64,000 nt of DNA from Pseudoalteromonas neustonica. Its GTDB lineage: Bacteria > Pseudomonadota > Gammaproteobacteria > Enterobacterales > Alteromonadaceae. Both the position numbers and the translations under genes were made by a program. The stretch lies in NCBI RefSeq assembly GCF_001653135.1, contig NZ_BDDS01000003.1:124001-188000 (forward strand), given 5' to 3'. The notes under the pieces are model-generated. The model was given only the letters and a program-made list of their open reading frames with translations. It was not told where the DNA came from and made no database searches. Shown piece after piece: positions 16,058-25,927 of the stretch. How positions within the stretch are numbered: position 1 is the stretch's first letter; each line of letters starts with the position of its first letter.

Positions 16058-16945
16058 ATGCGTCATTATTTTTTACTTGTTCCACTTTTTTTTGTTACCT
16101 TGTTGTCGTTTCAGATACATGCTGAACAATCTCGTCCAGCGCCAAGCGAGCAACAGCAAGAACAAGCCTTAGCGCAAGTACAAGAACCTATGTATAAACC
16201 ACTTATGGAACGCTATATTCTTGATGAGCTTAAAGCTGTACGCCAAGATCAACAAAAACTGCGTGAAGATGTCACTAAACAAGTAACTCACGCACAGTTA
16301 GATACCGCCGATAGAGCAATAACGTACACAACTGACACCATAAATAATGTATTTTTTATTATTACTGCCACTGCATCTATTTTGGTATTAGTGGGTTGGA
16401 ACTCATTACGTGATGTAAAAAACAAAGTTGAAGATATTGTAAATACGCGTGTAAGTGTGATCACTAATGAATACGAAGCACGTCTAAACACGTTTGAAGA
16501 AAAACTACGTGAACGCTCAGAAGAAATTTTAAGTAACCAAGAAAAAATATCAGTCACAAATGAAGTCCACTCATTATGGATGCGCGCAAATCTAGAAAGC
16601 GATGTAGCCAATAAAATAGAGATATTCGACGAAATTTTAAATCGTAAACCTGAAGATGTTGAAGCAATAGCCTACAAGGCCGACGCATTATTAGAGCTTA
16701 ATGAAACAGCACAAGCAATTGAGTTATGCAACCAAGCACTGGATATAGACAGTGACTACGGCTATGCCTATTGGCAACGTGCGTGTGCGTATGCGTTAAC
16801 CCACAAACATGCCGATGCATTAGCAGATATTAAAATGTCGTTAGAGTACTCACCTAACTTACGTAATGAATTACTGCATGAAAGTGCATTCGCAAGTTTA
16901 CATGATAACGCCAGCTTTAATGCTATTTTGGCAGGTGATGTTTAA
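16058..16945 (+). CDS. Envelope TPR protein with signal sequence and one membrane helix
   Basis: The 295-residue protein starts with a signal peptide (FLLVPLFFVTLLSFQIHA), followed by a Gln-rich stretch, a charged helix, a membrane helix near residues 105-125 (VFFIITATASILVLVGW), a coiled coil rich in Glu and Arg, and a C-terminal pair of TPR repeats (KADALLELNETAQAIELCNQALDI and ACAYALTHKHADALADIKMSL). It should be anchored in the inner membrane with a protein-interaction domain. Its stop overlaps that of the convergent next gene by two bases. No partner is evident, and the function is unknown beyond scaffolding. Confidence 0.75.
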   Translation: MRHYFLLVPLFFVTLLSFQIHAEQSRPAPSEQQQEQALAQVQEPMYKPLMERYILDELKAVRQDQQKLREDVTKQVTHAQLDTADRAITYTTDTINNVFFIITATASILVLVGWNSLRDVKNKVEDIVNTRVSVITNEYEARLNTFEEKLRERSEEILSNQEKISVTNEVHSLWMRANLESDVANKIEIFDEILNRKPEDVEAIAYKADALLELNETAQAIELCNQALDIDSDYGYAYWQRACAYALTHKHADALADIKMSLEYSPNLRNELLHESAFASLHDNASFNAILAGDV

Positions 16946-17262
16946 CGCTCAAAAAAGCGATCTATGGCTTGAGTGAGCAGCTCGTCGAGTTGCTCTTCAA
17001 ACTCATCGATACAAGTATCAAAGCGTGCAAGATAAACTTGTGCATGCTGTTGCGATAATAAACGCCCATTAATACTGTATTGTCTTTCTGCTTTACTTTT
17101 ATCTAATCGTGCAGTGAACTGATACAAAGCATAATAAGGCGAGCTAATATTCTGATTCGCATAATTGCAAAAACCTTCAATGTGATCTATTCCTTGCGGA
17201 CCTAAACAACCAGGCTCAACACGATAAAGTAACTGAATTTTTTTATCATCACTAATTTGCAT
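16942..17262 (-). CDS. Conserved-looking small hypothetical protein
   Basis: A 106-residue soluble protein without signal peptide or known motif. It has a central Cys-Gly-Pro-Gln-Gly segment (PGCLGPQGIDHIEGFC), aromatic residues (SSPYYALYQF), and a helical acidic C-terminus (FEEQLDELLTQAI). The start ATG has an AGAGA-type ribosome site. It is probably co-transcribed from the same strand as nothing upstream, since the NTF2-like gene lies 20 bp downstream of its start in the upstream position. Both may share an mRNA. I do not recognise a family. Confidence 0.6.
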   Translation of the reverse strand: MQISDDKKIQLLYRVEPGCLGPQGIDHIEGFCNYANQNISSPYYALYQFTARLDKSKAERQYSINGRLLSQQHAQVYLARFDTCIDEFEEQLDELLTQAIDRFFER

Positions 17263-17281
17263 ACCTTTCTCTCTTAAACTG

Positions 17282-18025
17282 CTACTTGAAAAATAACACT
17301 TTAGTTATTTTACCGTTTTCAACTTGATAACTAGAAACAAATTCAGCGCGCTTATCTACAACTTTAGGGTCGCTTGAGCAGGTTTCTGATAGCTCATGAT
17401 CAATAACTATATTGCCATGAACAATACGCTTAATTGGCGATGACTGAATACATTTAAGTTTTTTAAACATAATACCGTAACGAGCAATCAGTTTTTCTTT
17501 GCCTTTAAAGAGTAGCTCATTTGGGAAAACATAAAACTCGACATTTTCATCATACAAATTTACAAATGCATCAATATTACGTGCGTTGTACGCTTTAAGT
17601 AATTGCTCAACAACTGCGAGTGACTCGCGAGACTGTTTAGCTTTTGCTTGCTGCTTTTGGGTTAATGCATCTTTTGCTTGCGCTACGACTTGCTCTGCAT
17701 ACGCGACTGCAGCCGCTTTTTCTTGCTTATTTTTTGGTATTTCTGCTGGCTTTGACACTTCACTACCCAGTACTTTGGTTGTGTCTGCATCTTGTTCAGT
17801 GGTTGTTGCCGTTGTTTGCTCAACCTTTGTGATCTGTGAAGGCTTATTTGGCGTCAGAGTAATCACCGCTGGGCCATCTTGAGAAGCGCCATTCATTGCT
17901 TCTGTCACTGCTTTTTTAGTATCAACGTGCTTTTTTTGCTGTTGGGCTTGAGCTGCGTTTACTTCTTGGTTTGCAAATGATGACCATGAAAGTAAAAAAA
18001 TTAATACAAAGAATAACGATTTCAT
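17282..18025 (-). CDS. Secreted NTF2/SnoaL-like protein with a low-complexity linker
   Basis: From the ATG at 18025 (AGGA nine bases upstream) the 247-residue product has a signal peptide (MKSLFFVLIFLLSWSSFA), a long Gln/Ala/Thr/Lys-rich linker with weak coiled-coil character, and a C-terminal NTF2-like domain of about 110 residues (VEQLLKAYNARNIDAFVNLYDENVEF through YQVENGKITKVLFF). That domain resembles the SnoaL and nuclear-transport-factor-2-like ketosteroid-isomerase fold. Catalytic residues are not evident, so it may bind rather than convert a ligand. The position in the periplasm is inferred from the signal peptide. It precedes the 106-residue gene by 19 bp on the same strand. Confidence 0.7.
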   Translation of the reverse strand: MKSLFFVLIFLLSWSSFANQEVNAAQAQQQKKHVDTKKAVTEAMNGASQDGPAVITLTPNKPSQITKVEQTTATTTEQDADTTKVLGSEVSKPAEIPKNKQEKAAAVAYAEQVVAQAKDALTQKQQAKAKQSRESLAVVEQLLKAYNARNIDAFVNLYDENVEFYVFPNELLFKGKEKLIARYGIMFKKLKCIQSSPIKRIVHGNIVIDHELSETCSSDPKVVDKRAEFVSSYQVENGKITKVLFFK

Positions 18026-18119
18026 ACAGTTCCTGACTAATTTAAGAAGGTTTAAAATAACAAAGTTTATCCTTTCATGATAGTTCTTTAACACTTAAAG
18101 CCGTGAGTAGTAACACACT

Positions 18120-18860
18120 CTACCAGTACTGCTCCACTGTGATTTGCCCAGGTTCTCGTCGGCGATTACGGGAGTAGCCTTGCTCGATTAATAATGCGCT
18201 GGTGTCTTTCACCATTTGCGGATTTCCACAAATCATAAATTGGCTATTTTGCGGACAAGTGGTGTTTTGGCTGTGTTTAAATAAACTCCCATCAATGATT
18301 TTATCTGTAATGCGCCCATTTAAGCCGATAATTGCCTGCTCTCGACTTACCACAGGTACATAACGCAGCCGCGTATACTGTTGCTGTAGCTGATTGATCT
18401 TTTTCTGGTAACTTAAATCTGCATTCAACCGCACGCCATGCACTAACGTTATTTGCTTAAACTTCTGCCATACATCAGCTTGATCTAAAATAGATAAAAA
18501 TGGCCCGATTGCTGTGCCAGTGCTAAGCATAAACAGTTGTTCACTAGCAGGGATTTCATCAATAGTAAAAAAGCCACTGGCGCGGCTTTCGATCAACACT
18601 GTATCACCTGGAGTAAGTTTAGCTAATTGTTGTGATAACAAACCATCCATCACATTAATAAGGTAAAACTCTAAGTCGTTTGAATTTGGCGCATTAACAT
18701 AAGAGTAAGCTCTAGCAATACGTTTGTCGTCTATCATCATTGATAGCTTTGTAAATTGCCCCGCTTTAAATGGCTCAACATCTGCATTAACAATTAAGCT
18801 AAATAATGTGTCAGTCCACCAAACAACCTCTTTTACACTCGCCTCAATCCAATTAGACAC
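18120..18860 (-). CDS. fpr: Ferredoxin/flavodoxin-NADP+ reductase
   Basis: The 246-residue FAD enzyme has the family's usual length. It shows the FAD motif RAYSYVNAP near residue 50, the NADP-binding GTAIGPFLSIL near residue 115, CGNPQMVKD, and the C-terminal VEQYW with the terminal aromatic residue that stacks on FAD. It reduces ferredoxin or flavodoxin with NADPH in the cytoplasm and in many gammaproteobacteria belongs to the oxidative-stress response. It is transcribed alone; a SoxS-type site was not searched for in detail. Confidence 0.92.
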   Translation of the reverse strand: MSNWIEASVKEVVWWTDTLFSLIVNADVEPFKAGQFTKLSMMIDDKRIARAYSYVNAPNSNDLEFYLINVMDGLLSQQLAKLTPGDTVLIESRASGFFTIDEIPASEQLFMLSTGTAIGPFLSILDQADVWQKFKQITLVHGVRLNADLSYQKKINQLQQQYTRLRYVPVVSREQAIIGLNGRITDKIIDGSLFKHSQNTTCPQNSQFMICGNPQMVKDTSALLIEQGYSRNRRREPGQITVEQYW

Positions 18861-18972
18861 AATGTATACTCCTTAAAAAATATTTCATACCCCACTTAAC
18901 AGTGGCAAAGGAACAAAGGAGTGTCAATGATCGAGCAGCTTTAAGCGATAAGTTTTAAGCTCAACAATAAAA

Positions 18973-19001
18973 AAAGCCGCCTAGGGTTGCTAGGCGGCTT
19001 T
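18973..19001. terminator. Intrinsic terminator-like hairpin upstream of fpr, downstream of deoD
   Basis: AAAGCCGCCTAG, loop GGTTG, CTAGGCGGCTTT: twelve paired bases. Its minus-strand reading ends deoBD transcription before the fpr gene. Confidence 0.75.
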
Positions 19002-19074
19002 GGGAGGTTAGTCTCACTGTATTTGGGCGTGTCTCCAAACGAGTGAATACGTTACCAAGGAACTGTTATATAGC

Positions 19075-19776
19075 TTAGATTGACTCTAGGGCAATTTTAA
19101 CCATTTCGTTGAAGGTGCTTTGACGCTCTTCACTTGGGGTTGCTTCACCTGTGATCACGTGGTCACTTACGGTAAATAATGCCATGGCTTTTGCGCCATA
19201 CTCTGCTGCAACGCCATACAAACCCGCGGTTTCCATATCTACGGCTAACATACCTAATTTATCAAGCTCTTGATAAAAGGTGTTGTCAGCTTGATAGAAA
19301 GTATCGGTTGTGAATACGTTTCCTACTTTTGCTTTAATGCCTAATTCTTTTGCTGCGTTAACGCCGCTTAATAGTAAGTCAAAGTCAGCAATTGCTGAAA
19401 AATCATAACCACGAACACGGGCACGGTTTACATTTGAATCTGTGCTGGCACCTTGTGCAAATATAACGTCGCGGATTTTAATATCACTACCAATACCACC
19501 ACAAGTGCCAATACGAATAAGGTTTTTAACGCCATAACTTACGATTAACTCGCGAGCATAAATCGACATCGATGGAATACCCATCCCTGAACCCATAATG
19601 CTGACAGGCTTACCTTTGTATGTGCCGGTAAAACCGTACATATTACGAACACCCGTTACTTTAACGGCATCATCAAGAAAATTTTCAGCAATATATTGCG
19701 CACGTAATGGATCGCCTGGCATTAGCACTGTTTGTGCAAAATCACCGTTATTAGCGTCGATATGTGGTGTACTCAT
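19075..19776 (-). CDS. deoD: Purine nucleoside phosphorylase DeoD-type
   Basis: The 233-residue enzyme cleaves purine (deoxy)nucleosides with phosphate to the free base and (deoxy)ribose 1-phosphate. It has the trimeric/hexameric PNP signature [17 protein letters not shown], the phosphate-binding RIGTCGG, and [16 protein letters not shown] for nucleoside binding, and is of the usual length (about 235). Its ATG overlaps the deoB stop as TAATG, so translation is coupled. DeoB then isomerises the sugar phosphate it makes. Confidence 0.95.
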   Translation of the reverse strand: MSTPHIDANNGDFAQTVLMPGDPLRAQYIAENFLDDAVKVTGVRNMYGFTGTYKGKPVSIMGSGMGIPSMSIYARELIVSYGVKNLIRIGTCGGIGSDIKIRDVIFAQGASTDSNVNRARVRGYDFSAIADFDLLLSGVNAAKELGIKAKVGNVFTTDTFYQADNTFYQELDKLGMLAVDMETAGLYGVAAEYGAKAMALFTVSDHVITGEATPSEERQSTFNEMVKIALESI

Positions 19777-21008
19777 TATTCTTTTCCTTTTACTTTTGGT
19801 GCAGTTAGCTTGTCAATAAAGCCATCACCATATTCAAGTGCAGGTAAGTTAAACCACTGGGCAAGTGTTTGACCTATGTCTGCAAAACTAGCACGTTCAC
19901 CAAGAGGGGTATTTTCAAGTCCTACTTGATAAGCAAGTACAGGCACATATTCACGGGTGTGCTCAGAGCCCGGAAATGTAGGATCGCATCCATGATCTGC
20001 TGTAATAACTAATACGTCATCCGCTTTTAGCTGATTAAGTATCGTTGGTAAATAATCGTCAAATTCTTTTAATGCCTTTGCATACCCAACAGGGTTGCGG
20101 CGATGACCAAACTTTTCATCAAAATCAACAAGATTAGTAAAAATCAAACTGTGGTCAGGCGCTGTTGCCATTACTTCAGTTGTTTTTTCTAACAAGTTTT
20201 GTAAGCCTGGAGCTTTATGTTTTTGGGTAATACCTTGATGCGCATAGATATCTGAAATTTTACCTATGCTAATCACTTCACCACCGTCTTGCGCCAGTTT
20301 ATCTAGCAAAGTCGGTGCTGGCGGTAATACTGAGTAGTCACGACGGTTACCTGTTCTGGCAAAGTCTTGACTATTGGAACCCAAAAATGGCCGCGCAATA
20401 ACTCGTCCTATATTCATTTCATCAAGCAGCGCCCGTGTGATTTCGCAAACCTGATAAAGCTTCTCTAGTCCGAATGATTCTTCATGCGCGGCTATTTGAA
20501 ACACGCTGTCAGCTGAGGTGTAACAGATTGGTTTACCTGTTTTTACATGCTCTTCACCTAGCTGTTCTAAAATGGTTGTTCCCGATGCATGGCAATTGCC
20601 TAAAATGCCAGGAATACCGGTACGAGCAATTAGCTCGTCAATTAATTCTTGTGGAAAGCTCGGCTGCGTTTTAGGGAAATACCCCCAATCAAATAACACC
20701 GGCACACCGGCCATTTCCCAATGTCCGGATGGTGTGTCTTTGCCGCTTGAAAGCTCTTTTGCATAACCCCATGCACCAATTGGTGTTTGGCGGTCACTTA
20801 TTAAGCATGGCTCGTTACCTGCCGCTTCACATGCGTCTACTAATCCTAATAACGATAAATTAGGCAGTGACAGCTTTTCGCCGGTCTCTTCAAAGTATGC
20901 TTTAAGCAAATGTGCAAATGTGTTTGCACCAATATCACCAAATTTATCTGCGTCTGGTGCTGCACCTATGCCTAGGCTATCTGCCATTAAAATAATTGCT
21001 CTTGCCAT
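19776..21008 (-). CDS. deoB: Phosphopentomutase
   Basis: The 410-residue enzyme of the alkaline phosphatase superfamily interconverts (deoxy)ribose 1- and 5-phosphate. It has the N-terminal metal site [18 protein letters not shown], the conserved [12 protein letters not shown] segment with the phosphorylated Thr, and the C-terminal metal site [18 protein letters not shown]. Length is as expected (about 407). It is first in a two-gene operon with deoD. The 190-bp gap to the divergent udk gene contains a TGTGATC half-site but no full CRP site that I can support. Confidence 0.95.
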   Translation of the reverse strand: MARAIILMADSLGIGAAPDADKFGDIGANTFAHLLKAYFEETGEKLSLPNLSLLGLVDACEAAGNEPCLISDRQTPIGAWGYAKELSSGKDTPSGHWEMAGVPVLFDWGYFPKTQPSFPQELIDELIARTGIPGILGNCHASGTTILEQLGEEHVKTGKPICYTSADSVFQIAAHEESFGLEKLYQVCEITRALLDEMNIGRVIARPFLGSNSQDFARTGNRRDYSVLPPAPTLLDKLAQDGGEVISIGKISDIYAHQGITQKHKAPGLQNLLEKTTEVMATAPDHSLIFTNLVDFDEKFGHRRNPVGYAKALKEFDDYLPTILNQLKADDVLVITADHGCDPTFPGSEHTREYVPVLAYQVGLENTPLGERASFADIGQTLAQWFNLPALEYGDGFIDKLTAPKVKGKE

Positions 21009-21198
21009 GCTTACCTCGTCTTTCCAATATGGCTACTTTATATTCTTGTGCTTTTTAACGTACAGGACATAAGTCCTGTTTCATAAAACCTAAACATTAT
21101 AAATTTCACCCCCTGAGCGAAGCAAAAGAGATTATTCGTGTCTTTTTTGCTATTGTGATCTACCAACGATATATCCTTCTGTGTGGGTGAGAACTTTA

Positions 21199-21828
21199 GT
21201 GACACGAACAATAATAGCCATTGCTGGGGCATCTGCCTCTGGCAAATCTCTTTTTAGCCAAACAATTTATAATGAATTGGTTAATGAGCTTGAACCAGGT
21301 GCCATCGCCGTAATTGAAGAAGATGCGTATTATAAAGATCAATCACATTTACCGTTTGATCACCGTACGCAAACTAATTACGACCATCCCGAAGCGTTTG
21401 AGCATGAGCTAATGTGTAAACATTTAACTCAGTTACGCAATGGTAAAGCTGTTGAAGTACCAACTTATGATTATGCTCAACATACGCGCAGTGATAAAAC
21501 ACGCACCGTAATGCCAGCACAAATATTGATAGTTGAAGGTATTTTATTGCTTAGCGATAAAGCGCTACGTAAAGAATTTGATATCAAGGTGTTTATTGAT
21601 ACACCCCTTGATATTTGCCTAATGCGCCGTATGCAACGTGATATGGAGCAACGAGGCAGAACATTACAGTCCGTTGTTGAACAATATCAGGCTACTGTGA
21701 GACCGATGTTTTATCAGTTTATTGAGCCCTCAAAGCACAAGGCTGATTTAGTGGTCACACGAGGTGGTATGAATCGCGTCGCCATTGATATAATTAAAAG
21801 TAAAATAAAATATTTACTGCAAGAATAA
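21199..21828 (+). CDS. udk: Uridine kinase
   Basis: The kinase phosphorylates uridine and cytidine with GTP or ATP. Walker A GASASGKS lies at the N-terminus, followed by EEDAYYKDQSHLPFDHRTQTNYDHPEAF (substrate-binding) and the FIDTPLDICLMRRMQRD lid, all closely resembling E. coli Udk. I prefer the GTG at 21199, which has GGTGAG seven bases upstream and gives 209 residues; an in-frame GTG at 21181 would add six residues. nupC follows 18 bp later, so uptake and phosphorylation of nucleosides are probably co-expressed. Confidence 0.92.
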   Translation: MTRTIIAIAGASASGKSLFSQTIYNELVNELEPGAIAVIEEDAYYKDQSHLPFDHRTQTNYDHPEAFEHELMCKHLTQLRNGKAVEVPTYDYAQHTRSDKTRTVMPAQILIVEGILLLSDKALRKEFDIKVFIDTPLDICLMRRMQRDMEQRGRTLQSVVEQYQATVRPMFYQFIEPSKHKADLVVTRGGMNRVAIDIIKSKIKYLLQE

Positions 21829-21846
21829 CAACGGGAATAACAAAAA

Positions 21847-23070
21847 ATGACAACATTTATGAGCTTAGTCGGCATGTGTGTGCTGCTAGGCATTGCGTTT
21901 ACGGCTTCGACAAACCGCAAAGCAATTAATTTAAGAACTGTCGGTATCGCTTTTGCTATGCAATTTGTAATTGGTGGGTTTGTACTGTTTTCAGAGGCAG
22001 GCAAAAATGCACTCGTTGCCATGTCAAAAGCCGTATCATCAGTGATCGGTTTTGCTAATGATGGTATTAGTTTTTTGTTTGGACCATTAGCAAATCAAGA
22101 TACTTTAGGGTTTATTTTTGCCATTCAAGTATTACCTGTGATTGTGTTTTTCTCAGCGTTAGTGGCTGTGCTATATCACTTAGGTATTATGGACTGGATT
22201 ATTAGAATCCTCGGCGGTGGTTTACAAAAACTGTTAAAAACCTCCCGAACAGAATCGCTTTCAGCAACGGCAAACATTTTTGTAGGCCAAACTGAAGCAC
22301 CGTTAATTGTTAAACCATTTATTGCAACCATGACTAAATCAGAGTTATTTGCAGTTATGGTGGGTGGCTTAGCCACTGTGGCAGGCTCTGTAATGGCCGG
22401 TTACGTTATTATTGGGGTTGAGCTTAAGTATTTAATTGCTGCCAGCTTTATGGCCGCACCGGGTGGTTTTTTAATGGCTAAAATGATTGTGCCAGAGACC
22501 GAAACCCCCAAAGATAACTTAGCTGACTTGGATATTGATGAAGATAAACCTGTTAACGTGATTGATGCAGCGGCATCAGGTGCTGCTAACGGAATGCATT
22601 TAGCATTAAATGTAGGCGCAATGTTGTTAGCATTTGTTGCTTTAATTGCCTTACTAAACGGTTTATTAGGTGGTATTGGCGGTTGGTTTGATTATCCAAC
22701 ACTGACATTACAAGAAATTTTAGGTTATATATTTGCACCGGTTGCCTGGTTATTAGGTGTGCCGTGGAGTGAAGCAATTATAGCTGGTAGCTTTATTGGT
22801 CAAAAATTAGTGGTCAACGAGTTTGTTGCTTACTTAGACTTTATGAATTATCGCGATACGTTAAGTGCGCACACACAAGCGATTGTCACATTCGCATTAT
22901 GTGGGTTTGCTAACTTATCATCGATAGCAATTTTACTAGGTGGATTGGGCGGTATGGCGCCTAGTCGGCGAAAGGATATCGCACGCTTAGGGCTCAGAGC
23001 AGTGTTAGCAGGATCTATGGCTAACCTTATGAGCGCTGCAATTGCAGGTTTTTTCCTCTCGCTAGCTTAG
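21847..23070 (+). CDS. nupC: NupC-family concentrative nucleoside transporter
   Basis: The 407-residue inner-membrane protein has the CNT layout: an N-terminal membrane domain, the conserved [25 protein letters not shown] segment in the first helical hairpin, and the [17 protein letters not shown] and [14 protein letters not shown] segments that line the nucleoside and sodium or proton site. It imports nucleosides with cation symport. It lies 18 bp after udk. A terminator follows at 23156. Confidence 0.94.
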   Translation: MTTFMSLVGMCVLLGIAFTASTNRKAINLRTVGIAFAMQFVIGGFVLFSEAGKNALVAMSKAVSSVIGFANDGISFLFGPLANQDTLGFIFAIQVLPVIVFFSALVAVLYHLGIMDWIIRILGGGLQKLLKTSRTESLSATANIFVGQTEAPLIVKPFIATMTKSELFAVMVGGLATVAGSVMAGYVIIGVELKYLIAASFMAAPGGFLMAKMIVPETETPKDNLADLDIDEDKPVNVIDAAASGAANGMHLALNVGAMLLAFVALIALLNGLLGGIGGWFDYPTLTLQEILGYIFAPVAWLLGVPWSEAIIAGSFIGQKLVVNEFVAYLDFMNYRDTLSAHTQAIVTFALCGFANLSSIAILLGGLGGMAPSRRKDIARLGLRAVLAGSMANLMSAAIAGFFLSLA

Positions 23071-23155
23071 AAACTTTGAGATGAGCCTTGGTTGCAAAAC
23101 AATAGGATGAGCCTTTAAGGGGTTAAAGACTTATCTGATTTGAACGATACTTCAC

Positions 23156-23176
23156 AAAGGGCCGCAAGGCCCTTTT
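23156..23176 (+). terminator. Intrinsic terminator after udk-nupC
   Basis: AAAGGGCC, loop GCAA, GGCCCTTTT. It ends the udk-nupC transcript. The rest of the 495-bp gap to the next gene holds two copies of a dispersed repeat. Confidence 0.75.
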
Positions 23177-23339
23177 ATCGTTTCGCCACAAAATTATTCC
23201 AAAAATGTACTACTCTTTTAACTTATACCGTGATCTAATATTGCACAGAGAAATTACACCAATCGTGTTAAGTTAATGACCATTTATAGCGAAAGATAAA
23301 TACAGTGATAACAACAAGGCAGACATTTTGACATGCAGT

Positions 23340-23420
23340 TGTTCTCGGCAATTGCTCCTGCATTGCTCTACCCCCTGCATCCATGCAGTCGTACATGAAA
23401 AATTACTAACGCTGTTAGCG
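23340..23420. repeat. Dispersed intergenic repeat (GTTCTCGGCAATTGCTCC family), copy 2
   Basis: Matches the copy at 14261 over about 80 bp: GTTCTCGGCAATTGCTCC, GCATTGCTCTAC, ATCCATGCAG, then AATTACTAACGCTGTTAG. It forms short local stems (CTGCATCCATGCAG). Function unknown. Confidence 0.65.
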
Positions 23421-23488
23421 CTTTATTTAGTCCGCTAGAATGGTTATATATTTAAGCCGATTGGTATTATCATAACAAAGCAACAATC

Positions 23489-23551
23489 GTTGCTCTGAGC
23501 AATTGCTACTATATCTATACAATCGTATATGGATAGTTTTTAACACAGCTA
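23489..23551. repeat. Dispersed intergenic repeat, copy 3 (diverged)
   Basis: A shorter, diverged copy of the family, with GTTGCTCTGAGCAATTGCT, then a CAATCGTATATGGATAG part and TTTTTAACACAGCTA. It lies immediately before the solute-binding protein gene and may supply part of its promoter or 5' region. Confidence 0.5.
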
Positions 23552-23565
23552 AATAGAGTAAATTA

Positions 23566-24285
23566 ATGCAGATATTAATAGCGTGCTTTTTGCTTTTGGT
23601 AACTATGTCAAGTTTTGCACAACCAACGCTAGTCGTTGTTACTGAGTTCTCGCCTCCTCATCAAACACAAATTGGCAATAAGGTGGGTGGATTCAGCACT
23701 GACATTGTAACGATGATTGTTAATGAAGCGAACATGAATGCCTCCATTTCAATCTACCCTTGGGCTAGAGCTTATCAGATGGTCTCTCGACAAAAAAACA
23801 CACTCATATATAGCCTTGCTAGAACGCCTGAGCGTGAATCTTTATTTCATTGGATAGCACCTGTTGTTCATTTTAAGTTAGGCTTTGTAAAGCTTGCTCA
23901 GCGCGATGACGTACGAGTAAATAACACGCAGCAAGCGAAGCACTATAAAATTGCCGTACAACGGAATGATCTTGCCTATACTGTTTTACACAACCATCGA
24001 TTTGATCTGCTTTTAACTCCCGACATTCAAAACTCTTACCATTTATTACTAGCCAAAAAAGTCGATTTAATAATAGATGATGAAAATTATATTCCAGCAA
24101 TGAGTAAGCACATAGGCGTTTCCCCTGATCGGTTTAGCTTCATATATGCGATTGATGAGCTCAACGTTGATGGTTACTTAGCTGCAAATTTGGATATCGA
24201 TCCTGAAATTTTACATGCTTTACAGCAAGCATTTTTAAAAATAAAAGACGCTGCGAAATACAAAGCACTGTTGGAAGCCCATTAG
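23566..24285 (+). CDS. Periplasmic solute-binding protein, family 3-like
   Basis: The 239-residue protein has a signal peptide (MQILIACFLLLVTMSSFA) and the fold of family 3 (amino-acid-type) binding proteins: TEFSPPHQTQIGNKVGGFSTDIV, WARAYQMVSRQ, and RTPERESLFHWIAP, the last being characteristic of a group often annotated as transporter substrate-binding domain proteins. There are no ABC transporter genes next to it, as is usual for this group, so it may feed a distant transporter or act as a sensor. A paralogue lies 300 bp downstream in the other orientation. Confidence 0.82.
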   Translation: MQILIACFLLLVTMSSFAQPTLVVVTEFSPPHQTQIGNKVGGFSTDIVTMIVNEANMNASISIYPWARAYQMVSRQKNTLIYSLARTPERESLFHWIAPVVHFKLGFVKLAQRDDVRVNNTQQAKHYKIAVQRNDLAYTVLHNHRFDLLLTPDIQNSYHLLLAKKVDLIIDDENYIPAMSKHIGVSPDRFSFIYAIDELNVDGYLAANLDIDPEILHALQQAFLKIKDAAKYKALLEAH

Positions 24286-24326
24286 CTGGAAGCGCTCAGC
24301 TGATAATGTTAAAAAGCATGCAAAGT

Positions 24327-24540
24327 GTATGCAATCACCGATGGCAAGTAATAGTGGTTCTATCATTAAAATAAATAACGCAGTATAAATCGTTTTAAAC
24401 CAACCCTTTAGGTATTTCACAAGGACTTACTTCTGTATTGTTACTTCTTAAAAGGGACTGCCATTCTTACAAAGTAACGCCTTAATATTAAGCCCCTGCG
24501 AAACGCTGAATACTGTATATTGAGGTGGATTGAGTATATA
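24327..24540. mobile_element. Degenerate 264-bp MITE-like element, copy 1
   Basis: The gap between the two convergent solute-binding protein genes holds a diverged copy of the element at 56708-56971, in the same orientation. Shared blocks are GGCAAGTAATAGTGGTTCTA, AAACCAACCCTTTAGG, TTAAAAGGGACTGCCATT, AACGCCTTAATATTAAGC and ATTGAGGTGGATTGAGTATA. The left terminal repeat is lost. Confidence 0.75.
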
Positions 24541-24600
24541 GAACAACTATAATTAAGACTGGTTCAACTTTGCAATGCATTGCGGCTAGATAACATACTA

Positions 24601-25320
24601 CTATTCATTCGTATATCGTTGTCGGTACAGCTTCAAATTGTCAAACGCTTTTAAGGCTGCTAACTCTTGATTAAATCGTTCAATAATTTCAGGGGGGATC
24701 GCTTTATTAAAAACAAGGTAATTCCCTTGTAGTTTATCAACAGGAAGCTCCACTAATTTTACAACTTCTTTGCCTCCGTAGCCAAATTGCTGTAATTGAT
24801 AATCAAGTGTCTGTTCTGATCCAAGGATTAAGTCAATTTTATTCTTAAAAAATAAATTAATATATTCATAGTGGTGAGCGAATTTAAGTAAATTTTTATC
24901 TTTTTCAAAGCCTATTTCTTGTATTAGCTCTTCGTAAACATCTCCCCTTACTAACCCTAGGGTGTAATTAGCTGTTTGCGCTAAATTTACTGGTCTTATA
25001 TGGTTATTTTTCGCTAAACGATAAAAATAAGTACGAGAAGATACGAGTGGTCCCACCCATTGAAATAAGCTTTCTCGCTCAGGGCTACGGGCTGTGGAGA
25101 CAAGTCCAGACAACGGATTTTTTTGTACTAAACTGTATGCGCGTGTCCAGGGTAATAACTCAAACTTACACTCTAACTCTGTGCGTTCACATAGCGTGCG
25201 CACTATATCTAAATTAATACCTTGTAACTGCCCTTTATTTGAAAAATTATAAGGCGGAAACTGCTCTGTATAAATAGTTACAGTGGGCTTTTCGGCACCG
25301 ACGCCGATGCAAGAAAACAA
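24601..25320 (-). CDS. Periplasmic solute-binding protein, family 3-like (start unclear)
   Basis: Paralogue of the protein at 23566, with EQFPPYNFSNKGQLQGINLDIV, WTRAYSLVQKN and RSPERESLFQWVGP. The TTG at 25320 given as start would leave only a stub of a signal peptide. In-frame codons upstream continue a good hydrophobic segment back to about 25374 (a run ending FITLTCCFLFSCIGVGA), but no ATG or GTG is present there. Either a rare ATT start is used or the original start codon has been lost and the gene is decaying. The mature part appears intact. Confidence 0.75.
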   Translation of the reverse strand: MFSCIGVGAEKPTVTIYTEQFPPYNFSNKGQLQGINLDIVRTLCERTELECKFELLPWTRAYSLVQKNPLSGLVSTARSPERESLFQWVGPLVSSRTYFYRLAKNNHIRPVNLAQTANYTLGLVRGDVYEELIQEIGFEKDKNLLKFAHHYEYINLFFKNKIDLILGSEQTLDYQLQQFGYGGKEVVKLVELPVDKLQGNYLVFNKAIPPEIIERFNQELAALKAFDNLKLYRQRYTNE

Positions 25321-25424
25321 AAAACAGCAGGTTAGAGTAATAAATCGAAAGATAGTAAGCTCACTGCGAATGAAAATGTAGTTAAATAATAGGAAGGGGC
25401 TTATGCTACGTCAATTTTTAGACA

Positions 25425-25454
25425 CAAAAAAAGCGCCTTAAGCGCTTTTTTTTA
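25425..25454 (-). terminator. Intrinsic terminator after the cold-shock gene
   Basis: AAAAAAGCGC, loop CTTAA, GCGCTTTTTT with long T-tracts on both strands. It ends the minus-strand cold-shock transcript. Confidence 0.8.
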
Positions 25455-25475
25455 TTTTTACTTTAAAAGTAAAAA

Positions 25476-25685
25476 TTATAACGGAGTGATGTTATCCGCT
25501 TGTGGACCTTTTTGACCTTGTGAAAGAGTAAACTCTACACGTTGGCCTTCAGCTAAAGTTTTGAAACCATCGCTTTTTATTGCTGAGAAATGTGCGAAAA
25601 CGTCTGGACCGCTTTCTTGCTCGATGAAACCAAAACCTTTAGACTCGTTAAACCACTTAACTGTACCTGATACGATGTTAGACAT
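25476..25685 (-). CDS. CspA-family cold-shock protein
   Basis: The 69-residue nucleic-acid-binding protein has the cold-shock domain motifs [17 protein letters not shown] (RNP1) and DVFAHFSAI (RNP2). I chose the ATG at 25685 with AGGA upstream; the longer ORF start is not credible. It melts RNA secondary structure or acts as transcription antiterminator. The 240-bp upstream gap can hold the long structured 5' leader typical of cold-inducible csp genes, though no box was verified. Confidence 0.95.
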   Translation of the reverse strand: MSNIVSGTVKWFNESKGFGFIEQESGPDVFAHFSAIKSDGFKTLAEGQRVEFTLSQGQKGPQADNITPL

Positions 25686-25927
25686 AGTAATATCCTGATA
25701 TGAAAATAAAATAATTGCCCTAGTGGGCGGGTGTAGCAAAAAATGAGATGGTACTTTAAAAACTTCAGGACGGTACTACAAGTATTACTTATACAACATC
25801 GAAATGGAGATTTATAGCTTACATGCTTTCTTTCTAGCTGGCGCCTAATATATAGATTTTTCAGAGTATGTCAAACTATTTATTACCTACCTTAAGCTTA
25901 AGCTAATTTATTTTCTAACGTAGCCTA

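Noticed and set aside
21009..21198. CRP site between deoB and udk
   Set aside because: Only one TGTGATC half-site is present. The second half is not at the right distance.
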